Positions 1 to 6,389 of a stretch of 7,190 bases of DNA are shown here, one piece after another (the first letter of the stretch is position 1; every line of letters starts with the position of its first letter). The stretch is from assembly GCA_051010055.1 (NCBI GenBank), contig JBPCVY010000151.1, positions 1-7,190 on the forward strand, in the 5' to 3' direction. The position numbers and the translations under genes are program-made. The notes under the pieces were generated by a model that did no database searches, was not told where the DNA came from, and saw nothing but the letters and a program-made list of their open reading frames with translations. Origin of the DNA: CAJQND01 sp051010055 (lineage in GTDB: Bacteria > Pseudomonadota > Alphaproteobacteria > Rhizobiales > CAJQND01).

Positions 1-10
1 ATCACAGACA

Positions 11-53
11 TTGCATTCTGTTTCAAAATAATTTATTATTGTATCACAATAAT
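11..53 (+). promoter_or_regulatory. Candidate promoter and overlapping inverted repeat before the DUF2975 gene
   Basis: A possible sigma-70-type promoter reads TTGCAT (11-16), 17 bp, then TATTAT (34-39). The -10 matches 5 of 6 consensus bases, but the -35 matches only 3 of 6. A perfect 8-bp inverted repeat, ATTATTGT (35-42) and ACAATAAT (46-53) with a 3-bp spacer, overlaps the -10 and the expected start site, as an operator would. The repeat is followed by a T run to position 60, so it could instead be a weak AT-rich terminator for a gene upstream of the window. The operator reading is inference. Confidence 0.35.
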
Positions 54-66
54 TTTTTTTCTCAGA

Positions 67-78
67 ATCGAATTTGAT
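67..78. promoter_or_regulatory. ATCnAATTnGAT motif, copy 1
   Basis: The sequence ATCGAATTTGAT is a near-palindrome (ATC/GAT arms around AATT). It lies 34 bp before the DUF2975 start codon and downstream of the candidate promoter. The same ten fixed bases occur at 3880-3891 and 3914-3925 and nowhere else in the window; every AATT was inspected by eye. It is probably a protein-binding site. The binding protein is unknown. Confidence 0.4.
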
Positions 79-112
79 AGGAAGCTTAGTGAGTTCCAAT
101 TAGGACCAAGAT

Positions 113-668
113 ATGGCAGACACACCAAATTTTAGAACGAAACGGCTTATCACTCTCGTGCGGATTGTAATGGCGGTTTTTTTTGTTTTTTACCGCAGCA
201 TTGGCGCTCTCATGGGGCATGGCAATTGCCGGAGACACCGAACAGATTTTCGATTTTTTCCACTGCCAGGAAGCCGGCTCCCCTCCCATGCCCCTCACTG
301 GGTGGCAGATCGCAACCGGCATTGCATTCACAGGGTTTATGCTGGCGAGCATTGGCGTTTTCTTCTGGTCCGTGCACCGGTTTTTCCGCCATGTTTCAAG
401 CGGCGACTATTTCGGCCAAAAGGTAACTGTTCTCATCCGGCGGGTCTCAATCTGCCTGATATGTTTCTGGCTCAGTTTCATGCTCATAGAAGGCGTTTTG
501 CCCTACATCCTGACACTTGGGTTTCCGCCTGAAAAACGCGCGGTGCTCGAAATTGCCATACTTGATCTGGAGGTGATGTTTCTGATTACGGGAATTACGT
601 TCTATGTAATCTCGAAAATCCTGGGCGAGGCCCACGAACTGGTCGAAGAAAACAGGAAATTCATCTAA
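113..668 (+). CDS. DUF2975 four-helix membrane protein (apparent +1 frameshift at T8)
   Basis: This is a small integral membrane protein of the DUF2975 family, whose biochemical role is unknown and which is typically encoded beside a YozG-type HTH regulator, as here. The uninterrupted part is 183-668, which would need a TTG start with no ribosome-binding site inside a membrane helix. The better start is ATG 113, preceded by AGGA at 102-105 with 7 bp spacing. Its frame begins MADTPNFRTKRLITLVRIV and joins the downstream frame if one T is removed from 177-184. That gives about 184 residues with four hydrophobic segments, near residues 14-40, 62-87, 107-136 and 145-168, and the charged tail ILGEAHELVEENRKFI usual for the family. 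The joined first segment is a complete helix, which supports the correction. It is probably co-transcribed with the HTH gene 3 bp downstream. The break could be a sequencing error, a real mutation or slippage. Confidence 0.75.
177..184 (+). repeat. T8 homopolymer at the DUF2975 frame break
   Basis: Eight T, then G, then six more T (186-191) lie in the codons for the first membrane helix. With seven T in the first run the two halves of the gene form one continuous frame. Runs of this length are prone to sequencing indels, replication slippage and polymerase slippage. Confidence 0.8.
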
Positions 669-671
669 GCC

Positions 672-887
672 ATGCCAATTATCGTCACCCTTGATGTAAT
701 GCTGGCAAGGCGCAAAATGGCGTCGAAGGAACTGGCAGCGCGTGTCGGAATCACTGAAGCCAATCTTTCACTTTTGAAATCGGGCAAGGTGAAAGGCGTG
801 CGGTTCGCAACCCTCCAAGCCATATGCGACGCGCTGGAGTGTCAGCCGGGCGACATTCTCACAAGCGAACCAGACGATAAAGGGTGA
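672..887 (+). CDS. YozG-like small HTH transcriptional regulator (Cro/CI type)
   Basis: This 71-residue protein is almost entirely one XRE/Cro-type helix-turn-helix domain. The start MPIIVTLDVMLARRKMASKE is followed by the helix-turn-helix ELAARVGITEANLSLLKSGK (about residues 20-39), then VKGVRFATLQAICDALECQPGDIL, the conserved ending of the YozG family. It has no sensor domain, so any signal must come from a partner. The obvious partner is the DUF2975 membrane protein ending 3 bp upstream, an arrangement common to this family. It likely binds DNA in the cytoplasm. Known relatives are mostly uncharacterised, so its targets are unknown. The ATCnAATTnGAT site at 67-78, before its own operon, is a candidate for autoregulation (inference). 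The ATG start fits the family length and needs no correction. Confidence 0.9.
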   Translation: MPIIVTLDVMLARRKMASKELAARVGITEANLSLLKSGKVKGVRFATLQAICDALECQPGDILTSEPDDKG

Positions 888-895
888 AACGGCAA

Positions 896-924
896 GCCCC
901 GCCAGCAAAAAAAGAAGGCGGGGC
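896..924. terminator. GC-rich hairpin between convergent genes, possible terminator
   Basis: Arms GCCCCGCC (896-903) and GGCGGGGC (917-924) pair perfectly around a 13-base A-rich loop. The hairpin sits between the HTH stop (887) and the amidase stop (943-945), where a bidirectional terminator is expected. Neither strand has a T run directly after the stem, so it is not a textbook intrinsic terminator. Confidence 0.45.
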
Positions 925-942
925 GCAGCCAGATTTCAGCAC

Positions 943-2432
943 CTAAAATGCACCATGGGGTGGGCGCCGGTTTGCCCAGGGAGCGGCCTCTTCAACCTCA
1001 TAGGCCAGATGCAGCAATTTCGCTTCTTGCCCATAATCAGCGCTGAACAAGGTGCCAAGAGGCAGGCCATTTTTCGCCCACGCTACGGGCAGCGAAACGG
1101 ATGGCACGCCGGTTGCGTTATGCAAGGCGGTGAAGTTGACATAGTCGGTCAGAATTTTGCTCATGGCCTCAAAATCACCGACCCGCGGATCCTGGGCGCC
1201 GTGCACCTGAGGCGGCTCGCTCACTACAGGCGTCAGGGCAATATCATACTCCTGCAAAAAGGCGCGGTGGTTTGTGCCAAGTTCCGTGAAGTAGCCAAGC
1301 GCTTTTTCAACATCTTCCATGGAATGTTTCGTTCCCATCAATGCGCCGACCGCGCGTGTCCAGGGTTCAAAATCACCATCATCCAAATCGCGTCCAGCTT
1401 TCTTCTTGGCTTCATCCAAAATGCCCATAAGCCAGACAGACCACACCGCCCAGAAGTGATGCCAAAACTCATCGCCGCTCACCTCAAAGCGTGCCTCTTC
1501 GACATTGTGCCCCAGCCCTTCAAGCAGTTTGGCTGCAGCTTGCGTTCCCTCTGCCACGTCTGAATGGGTCTGGGTTTGCGCTTTAACCCAACATTGGTGA
1601 AAGCTACCTTCAAACGCTCCTTTGAAGGCCCGGTTATGCGCCCTATAGCCGGAAGGTCTGCATTGTCCTTGCGCTCAAATGCATCGATTACCGTGGCGGT
1701 ATCGCGAACGCTGCTCGACACGCGGCCGGTATTTACAAGAAGGGATTCTTCATGGCCCTCTTCCCTTGCCCGCGAACATTTAAGCCCAACCAGGCCACAT
1801 GCCGCAGCCGGCATGCGAATTGAGCCACCGCCATCATCAGCGGTTGCAATTGGCACGAGCCCCGCTGCCACCGCGATAGCTGACCCACCGCTTGAGCCTG
1901 CCGGCCCGCGCGCCAGATCGAATGGATTGCGCCCGCGCCCATAAAGGTTGGATTCGGTGCTGGCTATCGAGCCATATTCCGGCGCGTTAGACTGGCCAAG
2001 ATAGATGGCGCCCGTTTTCTCGAATGCATCGGTCACCGGATCAGAAGCCTCGGCGACTTCAAACGCACGCGCGCGCGATGCCCAGCTGTGTACCTGGCCC
2101 TTTTTTGCCATCAGGCACTTCAACAGATAGGGAATTCCGGCAAATGGGCCATCTTCCGGTTTTGCGGTCTTCGCCTGGGCGCGGGTTTGCTCATATGCCT
2201 TGATCACAACGGAGTTTAGCTGGCCGTCATAAACTTCAATCCTACGGATTGCCGCTTCGACAAGTTCAACAGCTGAAACCTTTCCAGACTTAAACAACTC
2301 TGATTGCGCTGTAGCGTCCAGCCCAACAAAGTCATCGCTTGCCCGGGCAAAAACGGGCACCGAAAAGCGGTTGAAAAACGCAGTTGAAAGCGCGGCTGAA
2401 CCGCAAAAGCCCAAAAAATTTCTTTTATTCAA
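943..2432 (-). pseudogene. Amidase-signature hydrolase, NylA-like, frameshifted
   Basis: The gene encodes an amidase-signature enzyme that would hydrolyse a C-N amide bond. The best recalled likeness is to 6-aminohexanoate-cyclic-dimer hydrolase-type amidases, but the substrate is not determinable. The N-terminal frame covers 2432-1479 and the C-terminal frame reaches the stop at 943. They join between about 1590 and 1562 if one base is added, giving about 496 residues, normal for the family. Counting from TTG 2432, the Ser-cisSer-Lys triad is intact: Lys105 (IPYLLK), Ser180 (AGSSGGS) and Ser204 (DGGGSIR), with the same spacing as fatty acid amide hydrolase. The C-terminal half carries ALTPVVSEPP and ends APWANRRPP, both family-like. 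The N-terminus MNKRNFLGFCGSAALSTAFF resembles an export signal with a KR variant of the Tat motif, so periplasmic location is possible. Only one break is visible, so a sequencing indel is as likely as a true pseudogene. Confidence 0.8.
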
Positions 2433-2435
2433 ATT

Positions 2436-2445
2436 CCCTCTCCCC
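2436..2445 (-). promoter_or_regulatory. Ribosome-binding site that sets the amidase start at TTG 2432
   Basis: On the minus strand GGGGAGAGGG lies just before TTG 2432-2430, with the GGAG core 7 bases from the start. The in-frame GTG at 2465 has no such site and would add eleven residues before the signal-like sequence. TTG 2432 is therefore the better start. Confidence 0.65.
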
Positions 2446-2531
2446 GAATTATCTAAAAATACCACAACGCACTTTTTTGCGGCGCACGCACTTCAATTTA
2501 TGTATTTTATTTACCATTTTATATATGCGGC

Positions 2532-2551
2532 TTTACATAGGTTTATGTAAA
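2532..2551. promoter_or_regulatory. Perfect 8-bp palindrome in the P450-amidase gap, likely operator
   Basis: The sequence TTTACATAGGTTTATGTAAA has two perfect 8-bp arms and a 4-bp spacer. It lies about 100 bp upstream of the amidase start in the AT-rich 173-bp gap after the P450 stop. On the minus strand its edge reads TTTACA, close to a -35 box, with TATATA 20 bp further on; that spacing is too long for a standard promoter. The form suits a dimeric repressor such as a TetR- or MarR-type protein, but no such gene is in the window. It implies the amidase may have its own promoter rather than depend on read-through from the P450. Confidence 0.4.
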
Positions 2552-2605
2552 TGTTTCAGGCGCCTCAGTTTTTCAAATTACGCGCACCAAATTTGACCAC
2601 CCACC

Positions 2606-3793
2606 CTATTTCGCGCGCATGGGCAGTGCCTTGAGGCCGCGGATAATGAGTGAATCGGCCCATTCAAGGTTGCTGTCACCAATTTCCCAGTTCTCAAGGG
2701 CTTCCAAAATAGCGGGAAAGCCTATTGCCCCTTCAAGGCGGGCAAGCCGCGCCCCGAGGCAGGTGTGGATGCCATGGCCAAAGTTGATCTGCTTGCGGGC
2801 ACTTTCCCGTTCAAGGCGCAATTCCTCCGGCGCCTCAAAGACGCGCGGGTCCTGGTTTGCCGCACCGATGAGCACATTCACCCGCGCACCCTCATCCAGC
2901 TTATGGTCATAAAGCTCAACCGACTCGTGCAGCACCCGCACCATGGCAACGCTTGGCCCGTCCCGGCGTAAAAGCTCTTCCACCGCATTTGCGACGAACC
3001 CCGCATCACTCGCTTTCGCTCTAAATAAGGCGCGCTGTTCCGGTTCACGGTGAAGCGCCAGCATGGAGTTGCCGAACAGTTGGGTTGTTGTTTCATGGCC
3101 TGCAAACAGCAGCAATATGCATGATGACAGGAGCTCAGCGGTGGAGAGGGTCTCCTCCCCATCATGGGCAGCAATCAGCGTATCTATAATGGCGTCACCA
3201 GGTTCTGCCCGCCGTTGCTCGATCAGTACGGTGAAATATTCCCGCATATCGGCGGTGGCCTTTGCGGCAATGGCATATTTGTCCTCCAAGAGCCGCGAGG
3301 CCAGAACGAATGCGGCAATATCATCAGACCAGATTTTGAGCTGACCGACTTCCTTGCGCGGCACACCCAGAATATCGGCAATCACCGTGCCGGGCAGCGG
3401 AACCGCAAAGCGGCTGATGAAATCGAACTCCTCTTCATCCTTCAATCCATCCAGGAGTTCGGTGACAATCTTTTCTATTTTCGGCTGCAGGCTGGCTATT
3501 GCCTGGGGCGTGAAACCGGTATTCAGGAGCCTGCGCAATCTTGTATGCCGGGGCGGGTCGAGAAACGGCAGCCACAGAAGAAAAACATCGCACAACTCGC
3601 GCAAATCTGCTTCATCAACTCCTGATTGGTGGTCAAGAAAGGGCTGAATTCGCGCGGCTGAAAAACGCTGATCGGCAAGCGCTGCACAACAATCATCATA
3701 CCGGGTAAGGCACCCGCTCTTCAGGCTCGGGTTCCAGACCAGAGGTGTTTCCTCGCGCATGGTTGCCAGATGGGGAAAAGGGTCGGCAATCAC
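2606..3793 (-). CDS. Cytochrome P450 (soluble bacterial class)
   Basis: This is a haem monooxygenase, probably cytoplasmic and dependent on a ferredoxin/reductase pair that is not in this window. In the 395-residue frame from GTG 3793, the visible motifs are DPPRHTRLRR (C-helix), AGHETT near residues 231-236 (I-helix oxygen activation), ELLR near 273-276 (ExxR) and FGHGIHTCLGARLARLE with the haem-ligand cysteine near 345. All core motifs are present, so the enzyme should be functional if translated. The N-terminus is short: it starts at IADPFPHLATMREE, where relatives usually have 15-30 more residues. GTG 3793 is the only start in this frame, because a TGA lies 15 codons upstream, and it has no ribosome-binding site of its own. 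The frame just upstream supplies a plausible missing N-terminus (see the 3790-3837 entry). It is divergent from the flavoprotein gene and may share its regulation. The substrate is unknown. Confidence 0.92.
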   Translation of the reverse strand: MIADPFPHLATMREETPLVWNPSLKSGCLTRYDDCCAALADQRFSAARIQPFLDHQSGVDEADLRELCDVFLLWLPFLDPPRHTRLRRLLNTGFTPQAIASLQPKIEKIVTELLDGLKDEEEFDFISRFAVPLPGTVIADILGVPRKEVGQLKIWSDDIAAFVLASRLLEDKYAIAAKATADMREYFTVLIEQRRAEPGDAIIDTLIAAHDGEETLSTAELLSSCILLLFAGHETTTQLFGNSMLALHREPEQRALFRAKASDAGFVANAVEELLRRDGPSVAMVRVLHESVELYDHKLDEGARVNVLIGAANQDPRVFEAPEELRLERESARKQINFGHGIHTCLGARLARLEGAIGFPAILEALENWEIGDSNLEWADSLIIRGLKALPMRAK

Positions 3794-3837
3794 TTCGGCG
3801 CATTGAAATCCACATTGCTTTGAAAAGAAACAGACAC
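3790..3837 (-). other. 15-codon leader frame, or the displaced P450 N-terminus
   Basis: GTG 3837 begins a frame encoding MSVSFQSNVDFNAPK and ends with a TGA that overlaps the P450 start codon as GTGA (3793-3790). It has the strong ribosome-binding site GGAGGT. If one base were inserted near 3794-3798 this peptide would fuse to VIADPFPHL and give a normal P450 start and a total of about 410 residues. Two readings remain: a one-base deletion, or a real leader that feeds ribosomes to the P450 by termination-reinitiation. The first fits P450 N-termini better. Confidence 0.55.
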
Positions 3838-3846
3838 GTCAAAACC

Positions 3847-3852
3847 ACCTCC
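3847..3852 (-). promoter_or_regulatory. Shine-Dalgarno GGAGGT for GTG 3837
   Basis: On the minus strand GGAGGT stands 9 bases before GTG 3837. It is the only strong ribosome-binding site near the P450 5' end, and it argues that translation of the P450 transcript begins at 3837 rather than at 3793. Confidence 0.6.
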
Positions 3853-3872
3853 GTTCTATATCCGCAGTAGTA

Positions 3873-3935
3873 GATCAGCATCCAATTTGATGGGATTGCT
3901 TTTAAACAGTTCAATCAAATTGGATTAAGCTGATC
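3873..3935. promoter_or_regulatory. Long inverted repeat holding ATCnAATTnGAT copies 2 and 3
   Basis: The left arm 3873-3891 (GATCAGC, A, TCCAATTTGAT) pairs completely with the right arm 3914-3935 (ATCAAATTGGAT, unpaired TAA, GCTGATC). That is 19 paired bases around a 22-base centre. Within the arms are ATCCAATTTGAT (3880-3891) and ATCAAATTGGAT (3914-3925), centred 34 bp apart, roughly three helical turns. It lies in the 258-bp control region between the divergent P450 and flavoprotein genes. Next to it, 3927-3940 is another near-palindrome centred on GATC, AAGCTGATCGGCTT. A pair of operators bound cooperatively is the simplest reading. There is no T run to suggest a terminator. Confidence 0.5.
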
Positions 3936-3953
3936 GGCTTAAAAAACGAGCAA

Positions 3954-3982
3954 CTTTATCCAACCTCTCTGAAACCTATAAA
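3954..3982 (+). promoter_or_regulatory. Weak candidate promoter for the flavoprotein gene
   Basis: TATAAA at 3977-3982 matches the -10 consensus in five of six positions. The hexamer 17 bp upstream (CTTTAT, 3954-3959) is a poor -35, which would suit an activated promoter. A start near 3989 would leave an untranslated leader of about 107 bases. The inverted repeat ends 18 bp upstream of the -35 hexamer, a usual position for an activator site. This is a tentative call. Confidence 0.25.
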
Positions 3983-4095
3983 ATTCAGAGTGATCGGATG
4001 TTGCTCTTGCAAACTTTCGCGCTTTGCCACTTCCCCTGTCAACATGCGGCGCTAAGATGCTGGGGCGTACCAAATTGCACCTGTGAGCCCCGCCA

Positions 4096-6144
4096 ATGGC
4101 ATCATCTGATCCTCTTTTGCAGCCTTACCAGCTGAAACATCTCACATTGCGCAACCGGTTCATGTCCACCGCCCATGAGCCGAACTATCACCATGACGGC
4201 ATGCCTAAAGAGCAATACAGGCTCTACCATGTGGAAAAGGCCAAGGGCGGCATCGCCCTTACCATGACAGCCGGTTCAGCCATCGTATCACCGGATTCCC
4301 CGCCCGCATTCGGCAATCTTCATGCCTACCGGGACGAAATTGTCCCGTATATGAAGCAGCTCACAGACGAAGTTAAAGAACATGGCTCTGCGGTGATGAT
4401 CCAAATCACCCATCTTGGCCGGCGCGGCAACTGGAACCACTCAGACTGGCTGCCCGTGCTTGCCCCCTCGCCCGTGCGCGAGCCCGCCCACCGTTCTTTT
4501 CCAAAGGAAATTGAAGACTGGGACATAGAGCGCATTATCAAAGACTATGCGGTCGCTGCCCAGCGCATGAAAGAAGGCGGCATGGATGGCATCGAGTTTG
4601 AGGCCTACGGCCATTTGATGGATGCATTCTGGTCGCCGGAGATAAACTTGCGCGAGGATGAATATGGCCCGCAAAACCTGGACAACCGGCTGCGCTTTTC
4701 CTTTCGCGTTATTGATGCGGTGCGTGATGCTGTAGGCCCGGATTTCATTGTGGGCGTGCGGCTGGTGTGTGATGAAATCTGGGAGCGCGGTATCAGCCGT
4801 GAAGATGGCGTCGAAATTGCCCAGCGGCTGGTGGCTACCGGCAAGGTGGATTTCCTGAACGTAATCCGCGGGCGAATAATTTCCGATGCCCAACTCACCA
4901 AGGTTATTCCTGTCAGCGGCATGGCGAGCGCGCCGCATCTGGATTTTTCAGGCGAAGTGCGCCAGGCAACAAAGTTCCCGGTTTTTCATGCTGCCCGCAT
5001 TGGCGATGTGGCAACTGCCCGCCATGCCATTGCTGAGGGCAAGCTGGATATGGTGGGAATGACCCGCGCCCATATTGCCGACCCCTACATTGCCGCCAAA
5101 ACTGCCGCCGGCAAAGAGCATGAAATCCGCCCCTGTGTTGGCGCCACCTATTGCCTGGACAGGATTTATGAGGGCCATTCCACCTTGTGCATCCACAATG
5201 CGGCAACCGGGCGTGAGGCAACGATGCCGCACATTATCTCCCGCACCCATGGCCCGCCCAAAAACATTGTGATTGTGGGCGCGGGGCCGGCAGGCCTTGA
5301 AGCTGCCCGCGTGGCGGCAGAACAGGACCACGGCGTTACTCTGTTCGAAGCCTCAAACAATCCGGGCGGGCAGATAAAGCTCGCAACCAAGCTTAAACGG
5401 CGCGCTGAACTCATCGGCATTGCTGACTGGCGCGCTGAGCGCTGCGAGGCGCTTGGAGTGACGTTAAGGTTCAACACTTACGCGGAGCCTGAAGATATAC
5501 GTGCGCTGTCGCCTGATGTGGTGATTGTCGCAACCGGGGGAATACCGCAGACACCGCCGCTGGATAATGGTGAAGAGCTGGCGGTTTCTACCTGGGATAT
5601 TCTCTCCGGCGATACGAAACCTGCCGAGAGCGTTTTGCTGTTCGATGATAATGGCCAACACCCAGGGCTCACTGCAGCTGAGTTCATCGCCCGCGCAGGT
5701 TCGGATATGGAAATCGTTACCCCGGAAAGGTTTTTCGCGCCAGATGTGGGTGGGCTCAATTACACCCCCTATGCCCGCGCCTTTCATGAAACCGGAACGG
5801 TGGTCACAATCAGCACCTATGTGCGCGCCCTTGAACGGCGGGGCAACAAGATTGCTGCCACGCTCTATAGCGACTTTACCGAAACGGATGTGGGCGAGCG
5901 CCTGGTTGACCAGGTTGTAGTGGAATATGGAACCCGCGCCCACGATGAGCTCTATTTTGCTCTCAAGGAAGAAAGCACCAACCGTGGCGAAGTTGACCAT
6001 GGCGCACTGATTGAAGGGCGCCCGCAGTCAATTTCCACCAACCCGGAAGGCGCATTTCAACTGTTCCGCATCGGTGATGCGGTCGCCTCGCGCAATATTC
6101 ACGCAGCCATCTATGATGCGTTGCGCCTGGTTAAAGACTTCTAG
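4096..6144 (+). CDS. OYE-family FMN/Fe-S/FAD oxidoreductase, demethylase-like
   Basis: This 682-residue cytoplasmic flavoprotein has the three-part plan of trimethylamine dehydrogenase and 2,4-dienoyl-CoA reductase. Residues 1 to about 340 form an OYE-type FMN barrel (LRNRFMSTAHEP, ITHLGRRGNW, FEAYGHLMDAFWSPEIN near 168-184, LDNRLRF). Residues 347-365 carry the Fe-S motif. From about 390 there is an FAD-binding domain with VGAGPAG at 394-400 and a second nucleotide-fold segment (LLFDDNGQHPGLTAAEFIA). The AYGHLMD and CVGATYCLDRIY style recalls the N-methylproline and dimethylglycine demethylase group (StcD/DgcA-like), so oxidation of an N-methylated amine is a reasonable guess only. Cysteines are at 347, 353 and 365, with Ala350 where many relatives have the second cysteine. 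ATG 4096 fits the family start and follows an in-frame TGA at 4084, but has no clear ribosome-binding site. The gene is divergent from the P450. Confidence 0.9.
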   Translation: MASSDPLLQPYQLKHLTLRNRFMSTAHEPNYHHDGMPKEQYRLYHVEKAKGGIALTMTAGSAIVSPDSPPAFGNLHAYRDEIVPYMKQLTDEVKEHGSAVMIQITHLGRRGNWNHSDWLPVLAPSPVREPAHRSFPKEIEDWDIERIIKDYAVAAQRMKEGGMDGIEFEAYGHLMDAFWSPEINLREDEYGPQNLDNRLRFSFRVIDAVRDAVGPDFIVGVRLVCDEIWERGISREDGVEIAQRLVATGKVDFLNVIRGRIISDAQLTKVIPVSGMASAPHLDFSGEVRQATKFPVFHAARIGDVATARHAIAEGKLDMVGMTRAHIADPYIAAKTAAGKEHEIRPCVGATYCLDRIYEGHSTLCIHNAATGREATMPHIISRTHGPPKNIVIVGAGPAGLEAARVAAEQDHGVTLFEASNNPGGQIKLATKLKRRAELIGIADWRAERCEALGVTLRFNTYAEPEDIRALSPDVVIVATGGIPQTPPLDNGEELAVSTWDILSGDTKPAESVLLFDDNGQHPGLTAAEFIARAGSDMEIVTPERFFAPDVGGLNYTPYARAFHETGTVVTISTYVRALERRGNKIAATLYSDFTETDVGERLVDQVVVEYGTRAHDELYFALKEESTNRGEVDHGALIEGRPQSISTNPEGAFQLFRIGDAVASRNIHAAIYDALRLVKDF

Positions 6145-6168
6145 CCTGTCCCCAGGCATTTTTCTTTT
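6144..6168 (+). terminator. Intrinsic terminator at the flavoprotein stop codon
   Basis: GCCTG (6144-6148) pairs with CAGGC (6153-6157) around a four-base loop, followed by A and a T-rich tract (TTTTTCTTTT, 6159-6168). The stem begins on the last base of the TAG stop. It is short but all-GC except one pair. It should end the flavoprotein transcript and so isolates the region downstream. Confidence 0.6.
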
Positions 6169-6389
6169 GGCCAATCAGTGTTTTTTCCACAATTACGCAC
6201 CTGCGGTAAGTATTTGCCATTTATAGACAAACCGGCATCTTGTGGAGGGGGTGTGGACAACTGAATTTTGACTGATGACAAGACCCGGCAAGCAAAGCAA
6301 AATGAGTTTGTAAGGTTAATCAGGGTCTCGGGTTGGTGTACCGAAACATTGCTGGTTTATCTTACTAGCCTGGGTCAGTCAGGTCGGTC

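Noticed and set aside
35..60. AT-rich hairpin plus T run as a terminator for an upstream gene
   Set aside because: The stem has a single G-C pair and overlaps a plausible -10 box, so an operator is at least as likely. It is kept only as part of the promoter entry.
183..185. TTG 183 as the true DUF2975 start
   Set aside because: It lies inside the T-rich tract with no ribosome-binding site and would cut off most of the first membrane helix. ATG 113 has an AGGA site and family-like N-terminal residues.
943..1944. Long plus-strand open frames (202 and 126 residues) opposite the amidase
   Set aside because: They are antisense shadows. The minus strand encodes a clear amidase there with catalytic motifs, and the plus-strand products resemble no known family.
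2433..2465. GTG 2465 as the amidase start
   Set aside because: It lacks a ribosome-binding site, while GGGGAGAGGG is well placed for TTG 2432, which begins directly at a signal-like sequence.
3873..3935. The long inverted repeat as a transcription terminator or transposon end
   Set aside because: No T run follows on either strand, it is between divergent gene starts, and there is no transposase or target duplication.
6183..6260. DnaA-box-like TTTTCCACA (6183-6191) and TGTGGACAA (6252-6260)
   Set aside because: Each is one mismatch from TTATCCACA, but only two are present, there is no distinct AT-rich unwinding region, and no dnaA, parAB or hemE neighbour. That is too weak to call an origin.
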